Positions 42,324 through 54,171 are shown, counted from the stretch's first letter. The stretch is DNA of 64,000 nucleotides from Arcuatula senhousia (GCA_963971305.1 OZ020317.1:13100001-13164000), one strand, 5' to 3'. Notes: generated by a model from the sequence alone, not told the origin. Numbers and translations are program-made.

Positions 42324-42983
42324 ATGATGAAGGAATTCTTTGATCATAGCTTTTAAATGTGAAATTCATACCAAATATTACAGATCAAGTTGAAATTCTT
42401 TTATTAATTTATGAACTTGTTAAACCAGTTCTGAATCACTTTGCACAATAATGTACAAAATACATGAAATGCACATGGTCATAATAATAATTCAAACGTA
42501 CTGTAAACATGGTAAAATTTTGTAAGATTAACAAATTTAAGTGTTTACAAAATACAAAGAATACAAAATGTACCTTACATTTGTACATGTTTGATATACA
42601 TTAAAATTAATTAATTCAACATAACAAAATTTTCCATGCACATGCATAAAACTGTATCTTGTTTTGAACAAGTAAATTATATTCTATTTTATCATAAGCA
42701 TCATTTTATACAGCAGAATCCTTTGGAATATTTTTTTTCTTAAGCTCTCATGTCAGAATATTGTGACAGCACAAATGAGCTTCAGCATACTTTTTAAGGG
42801 GAAAAACAGGACACCCCCCAACTTAAGCCTTTTGTAACTTTTGTATATACATGTATGTTAATGATGTCATAATAATGTCATTTACATGTAACTGAAACTG
42901 TTCTCTCCATAAAATTACCAACTTGTGATCCCAAATATTGGTGTTCATCTAGGTCTTACAGTACCAGTTGTAAATACTACATA

Positions 42984-43013
42984 ATGTTAATCTTTACCTT
43001 TAAAGATTAACAT
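42984..43013. other. Perfect 13-bp hairpin
   Basis: ATGTTAATCTTTA - CCTT - TAAAGATTAACAT. No U-tract or gene beside it, so no terminator role is suggested. Confidence 0.6.
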
Positions 43014-43539
43014 GATTAAATGACCAATCCCGTAATTTTTAGGTCAAGATCATGTGGATTGACCTCTTCAGCTGTTTGGTACACAGTTTAATGACATTGA
43101 TAGTTTTGCCATCTGTATTTTCACACTGTTACTCAATGAAGTACATATGCACTTAGAAGTCTGTGTGAGACTATGGTACTAAAGTCTTTACATTTGCTAT
43201 GATCAAGTAATAGAAAATAATGAGATGTGGAATAAGTGTACGCGAAACAGTGTTTATAGTTACATGTTTATAATCCACTGTTACAATTTGATCATAACTT
43301 CATATTTAAAGAGCAGGGGAGTTTAAACTGGTTTTGTTTTATGTGTATTATTTGTATCCAAACATACACCACATGGTCAATAATGTGTTTTATGAAATTA
43401 TGTTTCAAGTGGGTTTAAATAATAATATTATTAGAATTGTTTTCAACTCACTGTTTTCTTTCAATTGCACCCTTGTCTCAAAATCACACGTCCTATATGT
43501 TACAGGAACATATCGAACGTGTTAACCCTGATTGACATT

Positions 43540-43970
43540 GAGATGTGATTTTCTAAATATTTATTGACGTCAGAACAAAGCATGAGCACACACGACGGTT
43601 TTACATGTTCAATGTAATTTCATAATTTCTTATGAGAAACTTACTTACTGTAATTGCTAGTCCGAAAAATATTGTAAATCTTAGAAAGTAGAACTTATTG
43701 GAATAAGTGGATCATTAGCATACTCTTTATAAATTCAGTTCAATAGTTCAATTTTCTTGATACAGGGGATATCTTAGGGAAAGGGGAAGGAAACAGCAAA
43801 ATAACCTGGAAGAAAATGGCCGATTTTTTCGAACGAGGCTCAGTCAGATTTATTCTGATTGGCTATCCGATGTTGGCCGGATATTCAAATTAGCCATGTG
43901 CTTTAAAAGCGCGGGGAACTTTGCCGCGAAGGCAAAAAAGAACTTATCGGTTATTAAAAAGTCACAGAAA
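43540..43970. other. CpG-enriched stretch, possible promoter or first exon, unassigned
   Basis: Compared with its AT-rich surroundings this stretch has about a dozen CpGs (CACGACGG, CGAACGAGGC, ATCCGATGTTGGCCGG, AAAGCGCGGGG, TTTGCCGCGAAGG), two ATTGG boxes and, on the minus strand, a consensus donor CAGTAAGTAAG at 43652-43641. It could be a distal 5' exon of the SLC4 gene or another gene's start. The 88-residue plus frame 43896-44162 has no recognisable domain. Confidence 0.25.
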
Positions 43971-44162
43971 ATTTACATTAGGGAATGTATAAATTATGTG
44001 TTAAAACCGTTTTCCATTGTTTTTATTAATATGCTGATGATGAGAGGTTACTCCTTGAAATATACTATAACTAAATTTAATAACCGTTTTTCACCCGTTG
44101 TGGTATTTACATTTTGCAAATATATTGAATCTTTTATCAGTTTAAACGTATTTTATTTGTAA

Positions 44163-45208
44163 AAATACACAAATTGGATTGGACACAAGTAAAACATGCT
44201 CATGGAGTCCTCTCCTCTCTTGAATCTTTTATACAGGCAGTTTATTTAATGTGTTAAATATACTTCTTCATAAGTATACTGATATTATCCTTTCTCTAAT
44301 TGTCTATTGTACTTTATAATGTTTGAAGTCCAAATTTGGGCTTTCTTTATTAATAAAACTTTGAACTTTGTGTTAAAAATGTAACTAAGATGATATTTGT
44401 GAATGCTATCAATGCCAAAATTATGTTTTATGTAAAATTTATTAACAAAAAGGAACTAAATCTTGATTAAGATGGGCAGGTGAGTGGAATAGACATTTAG
44501 TGTCTTTAGAGAATAACTGCACATGTTATAACTAAACTAAAGAACTCTTCGGATTAATCTCAAATGTTCAAGAGAAGAGACAAAACAAAGGAAGACACAC
44601 CTGGAAATTTTAAATACTTCAAAATCCGGATTTGGGTACTGGCATTTCTTTAAAAAAATGAAGAACAAGACCAACCTACTTGTAAGCTTTGATAACAAAT
44701 GCATATCTTAAAAAAGTTATAGATATGTAATAAAAACTAAATTCATCTTTGCCTATCAAAGACCTTTCATATATCTTATAATCCCAAATTATACAATGAC
44801 ATTAAATTCATATTATTATCATTATATTGTTACAAAAGGGCATCTGTAACTAAATAAATTCCTGCCCTTTTCCGTCTCTGTATACTGCCGAGGACAAAGT
44901 GCTTAATGTAATGGGAGTAAAAGATAGTTCAGTGAATTGTCTCATCATGTTGTCTTATGTCTTTTGTTCATTTAGAAAGCGTGGTAATAATAATGAAACT
45001 TACTCTAAAATGTTCACTTTTTTATCCTAGTTGTTTCGACGAATTACGTACAGAGTCCGAGATCTAATTTTGTGTGATGGTGAATCAATATGCTTGTAGC
45101 TTAAGACCTTAAGATCTCTATTGAGGGTGAGTGTGTGTGTTTGTTAGGGTTTAACACCTTTTTGGGGGCATTGTTTCTCTTTTGAATTGAACTATCATAT
45201 TTCAATTT
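44163..45208. other. No gene seen
   Basis: AT-rich, unique-looking, with a GTGTGTGTGTTTG tract near 45130. Confidence 0.4.
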
Positions 45209-45672
45209 TTATGCCCCATCTACGAAAGTAGAGGGGCATATAGTGTTCGGGTCCGTTCGTCTGTCCGTCCCAAATCCCATATTTCCAAATTCACACTTAC
45301 TTGGAATGCCACATCAATCATATTGGTATGGTATGTGCACCAAGTGATGCTAAGCACAATGCATGCTTCGGAAGCTGACTGTGACCTACATTTTCCGCAT
45401 GTATGACCACTTATAGAAGAAGGGTTAAAGTACAATCCTTTTTACTGACATGTGCCACATCAACTATATTGGTATGGTAGGTGCACCTAGTGATGCTTAG
45501 AACAATGCATGCTTCGGATACTGGCATTGACCTATATTTTCTGCATGAATGACCACTTGTAGAAGAATGGTTATGTTAAAGTCCATTGCTTCTGACTGAC
45601 AAGTGCCTTAATAGCAACCATGTTGATAATTGTGATTGTGGAAAAAAATAAATGTTGCAAGATGGGGCATTA
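45209..45672 (-). mobile_element. Family-F hairpin-ended element, minus orientation
   Basis: In mirror order to the others: hairpin ATGCCCCatCTAC/GTAGaggGGCAT (45211-45239), GTCCGTTCGTCTGTCCGTCC (45251-45270), two ~155-bp units (GCCACATCAA.ATATTGGTATGGTA..AATGCATGCTTCGGA) and the distal end GATGGGGCAT (45661-45670), a perfect 10-bp inverted copy of ATGCCCCATC. The open frame 45435-45220 runs through the hairpin and is not a gene. Confidence 0.7.
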
Positions 45673-46009
45673 TGTCTTTTGGGCATATTCTTGTTTACCA
45701 TGTTTTATATTTGTGCTTTGTAAAAGATGATTAATATAACGGGAAAAAGATTAGAGTAAAAAGGCCATTTCTATACACCTGTTCTATGTCAATAATATTT
45801 GTATTCATTTTCATGTTATATGTTCTACTATCAGATGGTGTCTTTTCTTTAATAGTTTTAGGATTTTAACAACAACTGGACACATTGAAGGATGCTAGGA
45901 TTTTTGAATTGCATGATGTCCATGATAGCAGATGCAGTGATTTCTGGCATAGTACTCTTCCCTTCTTCCCTAAAAAGGGTTAAGAAGGGGTTGCCTTAAC
46001 AGATATGTG

Positions 46010-46900
46010 AACAGAGGGACAAACAGACAGGCAGCTTCCTATATATATCTCCTAACTTTGAGGGGATTTAGAAGAAACAAGAGTTAACACTAAAGTATGT
46101 CTGGCCTGCCAGCATCATCAGAAATAATAATTCTTTCTTATTTCCACTATATTTTCATTTATAAGGATATATCAAAAGGTTTTTATAATACTTAAACATT
46201 GTAAATATATGCAATAAAATATCAAACTCACTAAACCAGAATGTCAAGGACAAGGTCAAAAGATGGGGATGCAAATGTGCCAAGCTATTACTGGAGCATA
46301 TGCATATCAAGTTTCATCCACCTAGTAACTATAGTTCTTGAGATATGGAGGTGCTCATAAAACCTTAACATTGCTATTATATGTATTGAAAAATCACTAC
46401 TGTGCTAAGCTACACAAAATGTACTACTGGACCATATGCTGCCAATTTTCTAGGACTTCTATATATCTAGTTCTTGAGATAGAGAGGTGCACATAAAAGT
46501 TAATGCCACCCATGGTAAAGTTACACCTTTGTCCCTCTCTGCTTCACAAGAGTGAACACTATTGCTTCAGAAGGTAGCAGTTCCTGCTTGTTGGAAAACA
46601 CCTGTCACATTAACAATTGTGAACTAGAAAAACTGTGAGCATCTGCTCACAAATAAATAACCTCGCTCCCAAATCAATAACATCTTATTCTAGAATAGCT
46701 GGAGCACATCTACATTTTGTAACAAAGAATGTGCGAAAATTTCATGAATATCCCTTGGGGGCTATAACATTTAATTTTAGAATGGCAGGTGCACATCTAC
46801 ATTATTTAACAAGGATTGTGTGAAATTTTCATGAAAAATCAAGAAGGAGTTGCAAATACGATATAGGTATGGACAGATACACCTAACACTAGATATACAC
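46010..46900 (+). repeat. Cluster of decayed core-type repeats
   Basis: 46010-46072 looks like a worn element end (GACAAACAGACAGGCAG, TATATATCTCC..GAGGGGATTTA). 46250-46510 holds two ~165-bp units (CATATCAAGTTTCATCCACC, AGTTCTTGAGATA.GGAGGTGC.CATAAAA). 46635-46650 is the palindrome GTGAGCATCTGCTCAC, followed by two ~105-bp units (GAATAGCTGGAGCACATCTAC / GAATGGCAGGTGCACATCTAC). Confidence 0.5.
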
Positions 46901-47683
46901 CCACTATTCAAGCGTAGGATATGATTCAGATGACCAATCCAGTAAATGAGGACAAACCTTCATCTATACTCCTCAAAGATTTGGGATTAAAATCCCGTCC
47001 CCGTATATTAATTTATAAACATCATTTGCTTCCAACATGCAATAATTCTCTCATGCACACTAAGCTTCAGAAAGATTTTAGATTGACATTGGTTCTGGTT
47101 TGTGGTGTTTACAAGTAAATCCCTGAGTTTAATTTGATATATGTACAATAGCTTCTTTTATACAATTTCATAAAATTGTTTCAATTTTGGTCTATGTACA
47201 TGTAGGTGTACATAATATTTCTTTCTATTCAATCTTTAATCATGTATTGATCTTTCTTGTCTCTTTCTCTCTATGAATCTGTCATGCCTGCAAATAAAAG
47301 ATGGATGCATATGTGAAACAAAACTTTTAATACATAAAATACATTGACTCAAACATATACATGCACTCTGCTGGTTTTTGTCTTACAAACATTGGTATTC
47401 AATGTGCATAGAGGCCACCAGGGTCAATGAGGATGGTGAGCTTCATTACAAAATGGAAAATGATATTGAACAAGAATACATGTATGTCCGAAAGACATAA
47501 AGCTCCATCTTGTAACATTTATTTCTTACAAAACACTCTTGTTAGGGTGTTTGTGTCGTTTTTAAAGTGTGTTTTTATGTTGTCTGTTTCTTCATGCTGT
47601 TCCTGTCAACGTTCATGTCTCACCGTGTTAACTGGTTGGTTTTGATGTTCTCACTTTTTGGACAGGACAGTTCCTATTTTTAG

Positions 47684-48008
47684 CGGTGTGAGATATTTCT
47701 GTCTCACACCACCCCATGTGAGATAGCCTCGTGCAGTTTCCCGTTTATGGCTATGAGGGTGATAACTGTAGCAGTAACTTTGTATTATAAATTATTTTCA
47801 TGTTAATTGATTAGTCCTAGAATTAAAATGATTAAATTTTTTTCAATTTACGGGTTTAGTGAGAAAAATAATCAAACACCGATGATTAAGGCAAGATAAG
47901 GAAATCTCCGACACCCTTGGGTAAGATTTCTTTACATCTGCAACTCGGCAGAGCCTCGTTGCAGACTTGAAATCTTACCCTCGGGGTGTCAGAGATTTCC
48001 TTATCTTG
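47684..48008. repeat. Two palindromes, one with 38-bp arms
   Basis: A short hairpin GGTGTGAGATA/TCTCACACC at 47684-47709, then 47892-48008: CAAGATAAGGAAATCTC.GACACCC..GGTAAGATTT mirrored with a ~40-base loop (CAACTCGGCAGAGCCTCG). Nearly perfect arms and a GC-rich loop suggest a conserved foldback unit rather than chance. Confidence 0.6.
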
Positions 48009-48572
48009 TCCTAACACCGGTGTTAGATTCTTATAGTCTTTGCCTTTTGAAATATGAATGCCCCATTGTTCATGTTGGTACCTCTTATAACTTTTACATG
48101 TAAGTTAAAAGTATTTTCTTATTTCTTTGTTTTTATCTTTCATACAAATGTTTTATGTGTCTACACAAACATGTTTTTATAATATACAATGTACATGTAC
48201 CTGATATGGTCTTACTCTTTATATATTCAAAATCAATCTTATCTCTATTCTACTGCCATCACACACATGATTTAAATAGATTATTATCCTTCCATCCATA
48301 CATTTAACTTTAATGTCAATATCCAATTCCATTTATTTGTAGATGACAAATGTCCAATGAAACAGCCTCCCTTACTTCATCTTTAGTGGTATGGCTACAT
48401 GTAGATACATGTATTTTAATCCTGACAGTTTACTGCAATAACCATTTTCCTCATCTCTAAGTGATAACACATTTACAATGTACATTGCATGTGATTCTGA
48501 AATCAGAAAGTAAATATAATCCAAATTGTTAGTAGGGCCTGATTATGACTTACATTTTTTTAAAGTGTAGTC

Positions 48573-48682
48573 AGCTGTGATGGTTTGGTGTTAAAATGTA
48601 TATGCTACAGCTGTGATGGTGTGGTGTTAAAATGTATATGCTACAGCTGTGATGGTTTGGTGTTAAAATGTATATGCTACAG
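48573..48682 (+). repeat. 36-bp tandem repeat, 3 copies
   Basis: AGCTGTGATGGT.TGGTGTTAA at 48573, 48609 and 48645, with ATGTATATGCTAC in each. Confidence 0.85.
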
Positions 48683-48903
48683 ATGTAAAGGGTCCCTACA
48701 GTAACTGTGACAGTCTACTCTAGTCTGTGTTGAGGGGGGCTGAAATTTGTAGACTTTTTTAAACTGGAAGAATGAAATTGTCTATTAGTATTACACAAAG
48801 TTAAATGATAAAGTATAATATGCTAACTGTGAAAGGATATAAACATGTAGATGGATGATGGATATCAGTTTACATGTATATGCCTGTGATGAAGTGCTGT
48901 GCT

Positions 48904-48966
48904 TTACATGTAACAATCTGACATTTAACATACATGTAATTACATGTAACAATCTGACATTTAACA
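48904..48966 (+). repeat. Short tandem duplication
   Basis: TTACATGTAACAATCTGACA followed by TTTAACA occurs twice, 37 bases apart. Confidence 0.8.
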
Positions 48967-51044
48967 CCATTTGTATTGCTTTTGTCTAGAATATTTATGT
49001 GGGCATACATACAACACTGCTGTTGATAAATATGAAACGTTTTGTACCTAGGCATGCATCATAAATGGCGGCATTAAATTATAATGATATGCACAGTTTG
49101 TTTACATTTTACACATGTTAATGTCATTAATTTCCGGTTTAGAAAAAAAATATTAAAAAATGCTTATCTTAACATTTTTTGTATTCTACATATAGAAAAG
49201 TGTGTTTCAATTATGAAAATAAACTTTAATGCCATTAAAATAATCATAATAAATCAAATAAAAGTTTGAAATGGAACAAAAATCTCCGATGTTCAAAGAC
49301 AAAATGTCTATGAAAAAAGACAATAGAATTTACAAAGATGAGTTTCAAATGACATGAAGAAACGTTTAAATTTCATTAAAATTGGTATTTTCAGACAGCC
49401 TGGTCTTTACCTGAAACTCCTACATACCTTTTAAGTGAAAATATGTCCATATAACAACACACGAAACTCAAATATGAGGGCACCCTAGATCTTCGAGGTT
49501 CATTTTCAAGATGGTTGATTATTTTCGGGGTTTTACGTAAGTCTCAACGAAAAATCTGGTTCCGAGTATTTTTGATACCGGTACTTGCTTGATAGCAGCT
49601 CGCCGGAAATGGATACCAAAAATAACTCGATGTAGCCAAATACCAAATAAAAACTGTACAGCATTCGCCAATAACGTACTACAAATCAGAAAAAAGTGTC
49701 ATTTTCGATACAAATTCATGTCTGTAACACAAAATTTTAATGTATTGATAATTTTTGAAAATTTTATAAGTTGCTAATGTCCCTCTATAACAAATGCTGG
49801 ACCGGAACCGTATTAAAATATTCAAATTTAAAAAATGCATCAAATTTCTGCCGATATTCTTTAAAACTGAGAAATCATATCGAATATTAATTTAATTATT
49901 GTCTCAGGTTAAAATAGGCCAAAAACGCTCAGAGTATTTCTAAGTTCTTGGAGGGGCCAAGCAAAGAGATTCTTTCTAAGCCTAAGTCTTTTTTTTATTT
50001 TCATTATAGACTTGAGTTCAAATTTTAATTCATATGACTGGAATTCCACATCTTTCATTGAATTAGAAGCATATGTACTCTTTGGCTGATTATCTTATTA
50101 TTATTTCAGAGTGCGATAAAGTTCAATTAATTAACAAAGATCGTGATGATAAGCAATTGTTTTTTAAATGTAAATTATAACTATGAGCGTTCAGAGTAAT
50201 TTAAGCTATGATAGAAAAGAAAAAGAGAATTCAATATTCAAAATGTAAACGAATATAAATTCTTCGGTATTCTACTAAAATGTATTGAAAACCTGAAGCC
50301 AAGTTTAGAGGAACTTTCTAATAAGACAAAAAAAGGTTTTCCTTCAGGAAAAAGTCATGACTCTTCTTTTATTGGCAGTCTTCCTATTTCTTTGCTATTA
50401 ATCTTTTGCTATCACAGTAGTAAGACCTATTTTGACTATAATGCAGAAATATATGGATATAACGTTTGATTGGCTGCTGACTTACATAGAACAAGTTCTT
50501 GATTTCCATTAAGTAAAAACCAGTTATAAAAAAAACCTCTCGGTCTACGTTTCTGTAGACCTTTGAAAATAACAAAGTTAGCATGAAAAATCCCCGGGAT
50601 TTTCTCTGCTTTCCTTACTTTTGACCCACTTTTTGTCTGTATAAATTTAAAAACAGTAAATAATGATAAAAAAAACATATCTATATATAGTTAAACCATC
50701 TTTTAAGTTAAGTTTTCATTTAGATATAAATCAGTTTTAAAACTATTTTTCATTTTGGATTTCTTCCACAATGCCATTAAGGTTTTGTTGCGTACAGTTA
50801 TTTCACATCTCAATATCTTCTATCTCATCACAAAAGTTTGAGTATATATACCGAAAATGTGCAGTTAAAGGCTAATGTGAGAGTTATGGTTAGGTGTCTC
50901 ACAAGTCCGACGACCAGGTTCGTGATTAACCTCGTGACATTTGGTCCATCAGTAGTGTTCAACGACCCACTGTTTAAAAATACGAAAGAGGGTAAAAAAA
51001 AGTCAATTTGGTCAGTTTGTGCTGTTTAATCATGCATATTTCAA
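48967..51044. other. No gene seen
   Basis: Only a repeat-I tail (50768-50832: GCGTACAGTTATTTCACATC) is recognisable. Open frames at 49.1-50.7 kb are short and without domains. Confidence 0.4.
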
Positions 51045-51359
51045 GGAGTTCAGGCGTAGTAAAATCTATTGTCTGGAACTTTTTTGTAATTTTATTCTAA
51101 TATTCGTGACAATTAGCGTTGTTGTTTGAGTTTTAACTGCCCGAGGTAAGCCCGCTCCGGCATCAACATTTTTGTGTTGAAGAACACACAATTTGCAAAA
51201 TGTACAAATTGTCAGTTTTTAATTTCAAAATTTTGACCGCTATTGTTCTTGATATCGTTTACAAGTTACAACCTCCTGTTCAAACCTGTCGGAGTTCCAC
51301 ACGAAAATAGTAAAAAAAACAACCGTTCTTTTCTCTCACTTCCCGTTTTAATAAAGGTT

Positions 51360-52612
51360 TGGATGCCATTAATTTAGGAAATATTCTACATCATAAATCT
51401 GTTACTGTACATATTGATGACACATGGAATTCCAATCATCTCTTATACCTATACTTCCCCTGTTGCACCCAAGGTTTTCAATTACAAAAAAGTGTAACCA
51501 TTCAATGGTTGTTCCTCTGGCCACGTTATCACTGGTGACCTCAACATCGTGGAAAATGACTTACTTCGCAATGTTTTGGACAAGGCACCAAATATCGTAA
51601 GCCTACACGTATCAACTGGAACCATGATTTTAAAACAATTACGGATACAGTTGAAGACTATGCCAAAAAATGGACTAAGAAAGAACAGGAGATCTAGAAA
51701 GAAATGATGTTTTGTCGGCGTGGGTTAAAGCTGTGAGGTCATTGATTTTGAAAAGAATCAATTCTTTGAAGGGCTCAATGAGCACTAAGGCAACACCTAT
51801 TTGCAGAAACACTGTCCACCTTACATGACAAATATGTTGTTGTACTTGCAGACAAAGCACCTAACAACACCATTTCTGTGTGCAAGAAACACTATATTGA
51901 CAGCTTGACAGCTGACTTAGGGGTTGGTTGTACCAGCAATAGCACAACATACACAGCTACAACACTGTCTAAGGAGGAAATTATTGACAATCACAGATCT
52001 GTCATTTCCTGCTCGGGCTTTCTGTTGGTGCTGACAATGATGACATTCCATCCCTGTATTGGATCCCTAAATTACATAAAAATCCATACAAAGAGCACTT
52101 CACTGTAAGGTCACCAAAATGTACAACTAAACCTCTTTCAGTTTCTGTTGACTTCAATAATAAAGCCAATAAAATCCGACAACATATTTGTTCAGTTTGG
52201 TGGTCTGGACGTGTTTTACAGCAAACAATAGGGATACCAATGGGCACTAATTGTGCACATTTGCTTGCTGATTTGTTTCTACATTCATATGAAGCAGACT
52301 TCTTACAATCTCTTCTAGACGAAAAAAGAAAAAGATCGTAGACTGGTTTGTCTTTTACCCTCACGTTCCGTTATATTGATGATGTCCTTTCACTGAACAA
52401 TTCTCGATTTGGTGACTTTCTCCATCTCATATATCCTCAGGAACTTGAGATAAAAGACACAACAGATTCTTGGAAGTCTGCTTCACATTTAGAACTTCAT
52501 CTCAAAAATGACTCTCAAGGAAGACTTTCAACAAAGCTCTATGACAAACGTGATGACTTCAACTTTATAATCGTCAACTTTCCCTTTTTGTGTAGCAACA
52601 TTCCGTCGACTT
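51360..52612 (+). pseudogene. Penelope-like reverse transcriptase, degenerate
   Basis: Pieces in several frames, in protein order: HVITGDLNIVENDLLRNVLD (from about 51527), NWNHDFKTITDTVEDYAKKW, a conserved DKxxNN segment, CKKHYIDSLTADLG (51878 on), LYWIPKLHKNPYK, then after an internal loss IGIPMGTNC.HLLADLFLHS (about 52230-52290), FTLTFRYIDDVLSLNNS (52348-52400, catalytic Y-I-D-D) and LYDKRDDFNFIIVNFPFL. Several shifts and stops and a deletion between fingers and palm. The same protein is seen in better shape at 59.3-60.7 kb. Inactive. Confidence 0.75.
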
Positions 52613-52888
52613 GAGTTCGCGTTATTGATTTCCGTTTGGTTGATTTCGTGTCAGTTTGTGTTTCTTTTTGTTGTCTTCTTCGTGTTTACTGGTTTCGTCG
52701 TTGCCCTTTCGAAATTTGACACTTGAATGCCACATAGGTGCCCCTTTGCTTCTTTCAGAACCCTAAGGTTCTCTCTACTCCATTCATAGGTTGATCTAAG
52801 TCACAATTTCTTTTCCAGGTCGACATTTTTGGTTTATTTTTCTAAGCCTGTATATCATATATTGTTTTGCATTTTCAATCTTTGGGTA

Positions 52889-52936
52889 GACGCCTCTAAT
52901 TAGTCTTGATAAGACGAAACGCACATCAGGCGTAGC
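52889..52936 (+). ncRNA. Degenerate type-I hammerhead ribozyme motif, copy 1
   Basis: ACGCC (stem I) - CTAATTA - GTCTT/AAGAC (perfect stem II) - GAAAC - GCAC - ATC - AGGCGT (stem I partner). Order and pairing match a hammerhead (core CUGAUGA..GAAA..UH), but two invariant Gs of CUGAUGA are changed (to A and T), so cleavage is not expected. Confidence 0.6.
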
Positions 52937-53241
52937 AAAATATACGCTCTGGAACGTTGTTGCAATTTTTATTTCTAACATATCCGACGGTTAGCTCTGC
53001 TGATTTAATTTTAATTATCCGACGCTAGCCCGCTCTGACATCAACCTTTTTGTGTTGAAAAACACACCAAAGCTTTAGTTGCAAGTTTTACTTTCAAAGT
53101 TGTCAAAAACCCTGAGGTTCTCTCTACCCAGACATAAGTTGATCCTAGCTATATTTTGGTTTACTGTTCGGAATTTTAGTCTGTTGTTCTATGCTCTGAC
53201 TTCATATTCATTTAGTGCTAGGCATTTTCAATCTTTGGGTA

Positions 53242-53288
53242 TAGCGCCTCTTATGAGCCTTGAATGGACGAAACGCGCGTTAGGCGTA
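53242..53288 (+). ncRNA. Degenerate type-I hammerhead ribozyme motif, copy 2
   Basis: GCGCC - CTTATGA - GCC/GGAC - GAAAC - GCGCG - TT - AGGCGT. Stem I pairs five bases (one G-U); stem II has lost one base; the first G of CUGAUGA is T. About 353 bases downstream of copy 1 and preceded by the same CATTTTCAATCTTTGGGTA. Confidence 0.6.
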
Positions 53289-53300
53289 GCAAAATTTATT

Positions 53301-54171
53301 GTCGTCTGGAATATGTTGATTTTTTAATATTTTTGATCAAAATATTAAAAGGTCGAAAACAAAAGTTAAAAATGTAAACAAAAATCCAGCACCGAGAATA
53401 TCGGGTGTTCGCAAGGACAGAAACAGGTTAACAATTTGACCCCCCCCCCCAAAGCAGTCATTAACAAATTTCTCTAATTTTCATCCGATTTAACAACTTT
53501 CCAGCCACTTTTAGAAAAATATTTCTGCTCTCTAATGGATTTATAGTTCTCAGAATGTAATTGGTCAATAACAGTAAAAGGCATGGTTAATGGTTTTTTT
53601 TTAGCACGAGCATATATTTGGAATAGTTTAAAATAAATGTCTTACGATTAAATTGAATTTATGCACGTTATTTAAAATTTATGAAAATATGCTCATATCA
53701 CATGCTTTCTATACAAAACCTGTAAACACCAACGAGAATAGAACGATAAAATCAGACAACAATGGCCGTGGACATAATAAAATTTGAACAGTTTTGCTTG
53801 GTTTAACCATTTTCAGAATTGTTTGAAGCAGCTGCGTCTTTGGTTGTCCATATTAAACGAGGCATACCCTTCTATATAATAAAACTAACTGCTTTAACAG
53901 TTTATCACTGTTTCTCCATTTGTTTTCTTTCTGTATTACTCTGTACTAATGACCGTTCCAGAATAAACAAAACTTTTAACCTCCACGAAATAATATACTA
54001 GTACCTTTAATTTAATTTGTTCTAAGTTGACTCTGTCATGTTTGTCTTCCGCTGGAAACAAAGTTGACTTATAGAATTATCATTTTTTAAATTGGTATCT
54101 TGCCGAATTAAGATTGACAATGTTATGTACAAAATTTATTGAAAACAAGTAATTTGACCAAAGAAGCAAAG
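53301..54171. other. No gene seen
   Basis: Follows the Penelope-like remnant; contains a C-homopolymer of ten (53440-53450). Nothing recognisable. Confidence 0.4.

Larger units (their letters stand above)
51045..53300 (+). mobile_element. Broken Penelope-like retrotransposon with repeated flanks
   Basis: Layout: upstream block 51052-51220 (AGGCGTAG.AAAAT.TA..TCTGGAAC, GCCCGCTC.G.CATCAAC..TTTTTGTGTTGAA), damaged ORF 51360-52612, repeat-H block (inverted, 52612-52745), then the upstream-type block again at 52928-53080, preceded by a hammerhead-like motif, then another partial tail with a second hammerhead-like motif (53109-53300). Sequence shared by both sides of the ORF, in direct orientation, is what the pseudo-LTRs of Penelope-like elements look like. 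The assignment is inference from this layout and the RT type. Confidence 0.6.

Noticed and set aside
42984..43013. Rho-independent terminator
   Set aside because: Perfect hairpin, but no U-tract, no adjacent gene and a eukaryotic context.
43896..44162. 88-residue plus frame
   Set aside because: No similarity recognised, no splice or composition support; kept only as part of an unassigned CpG-rich stretch.
52002..52364. 120-residue minus frame
   Set aside because: Antisense shadow of the Penelope-like reverse transcriptase remnant on the plus strand.
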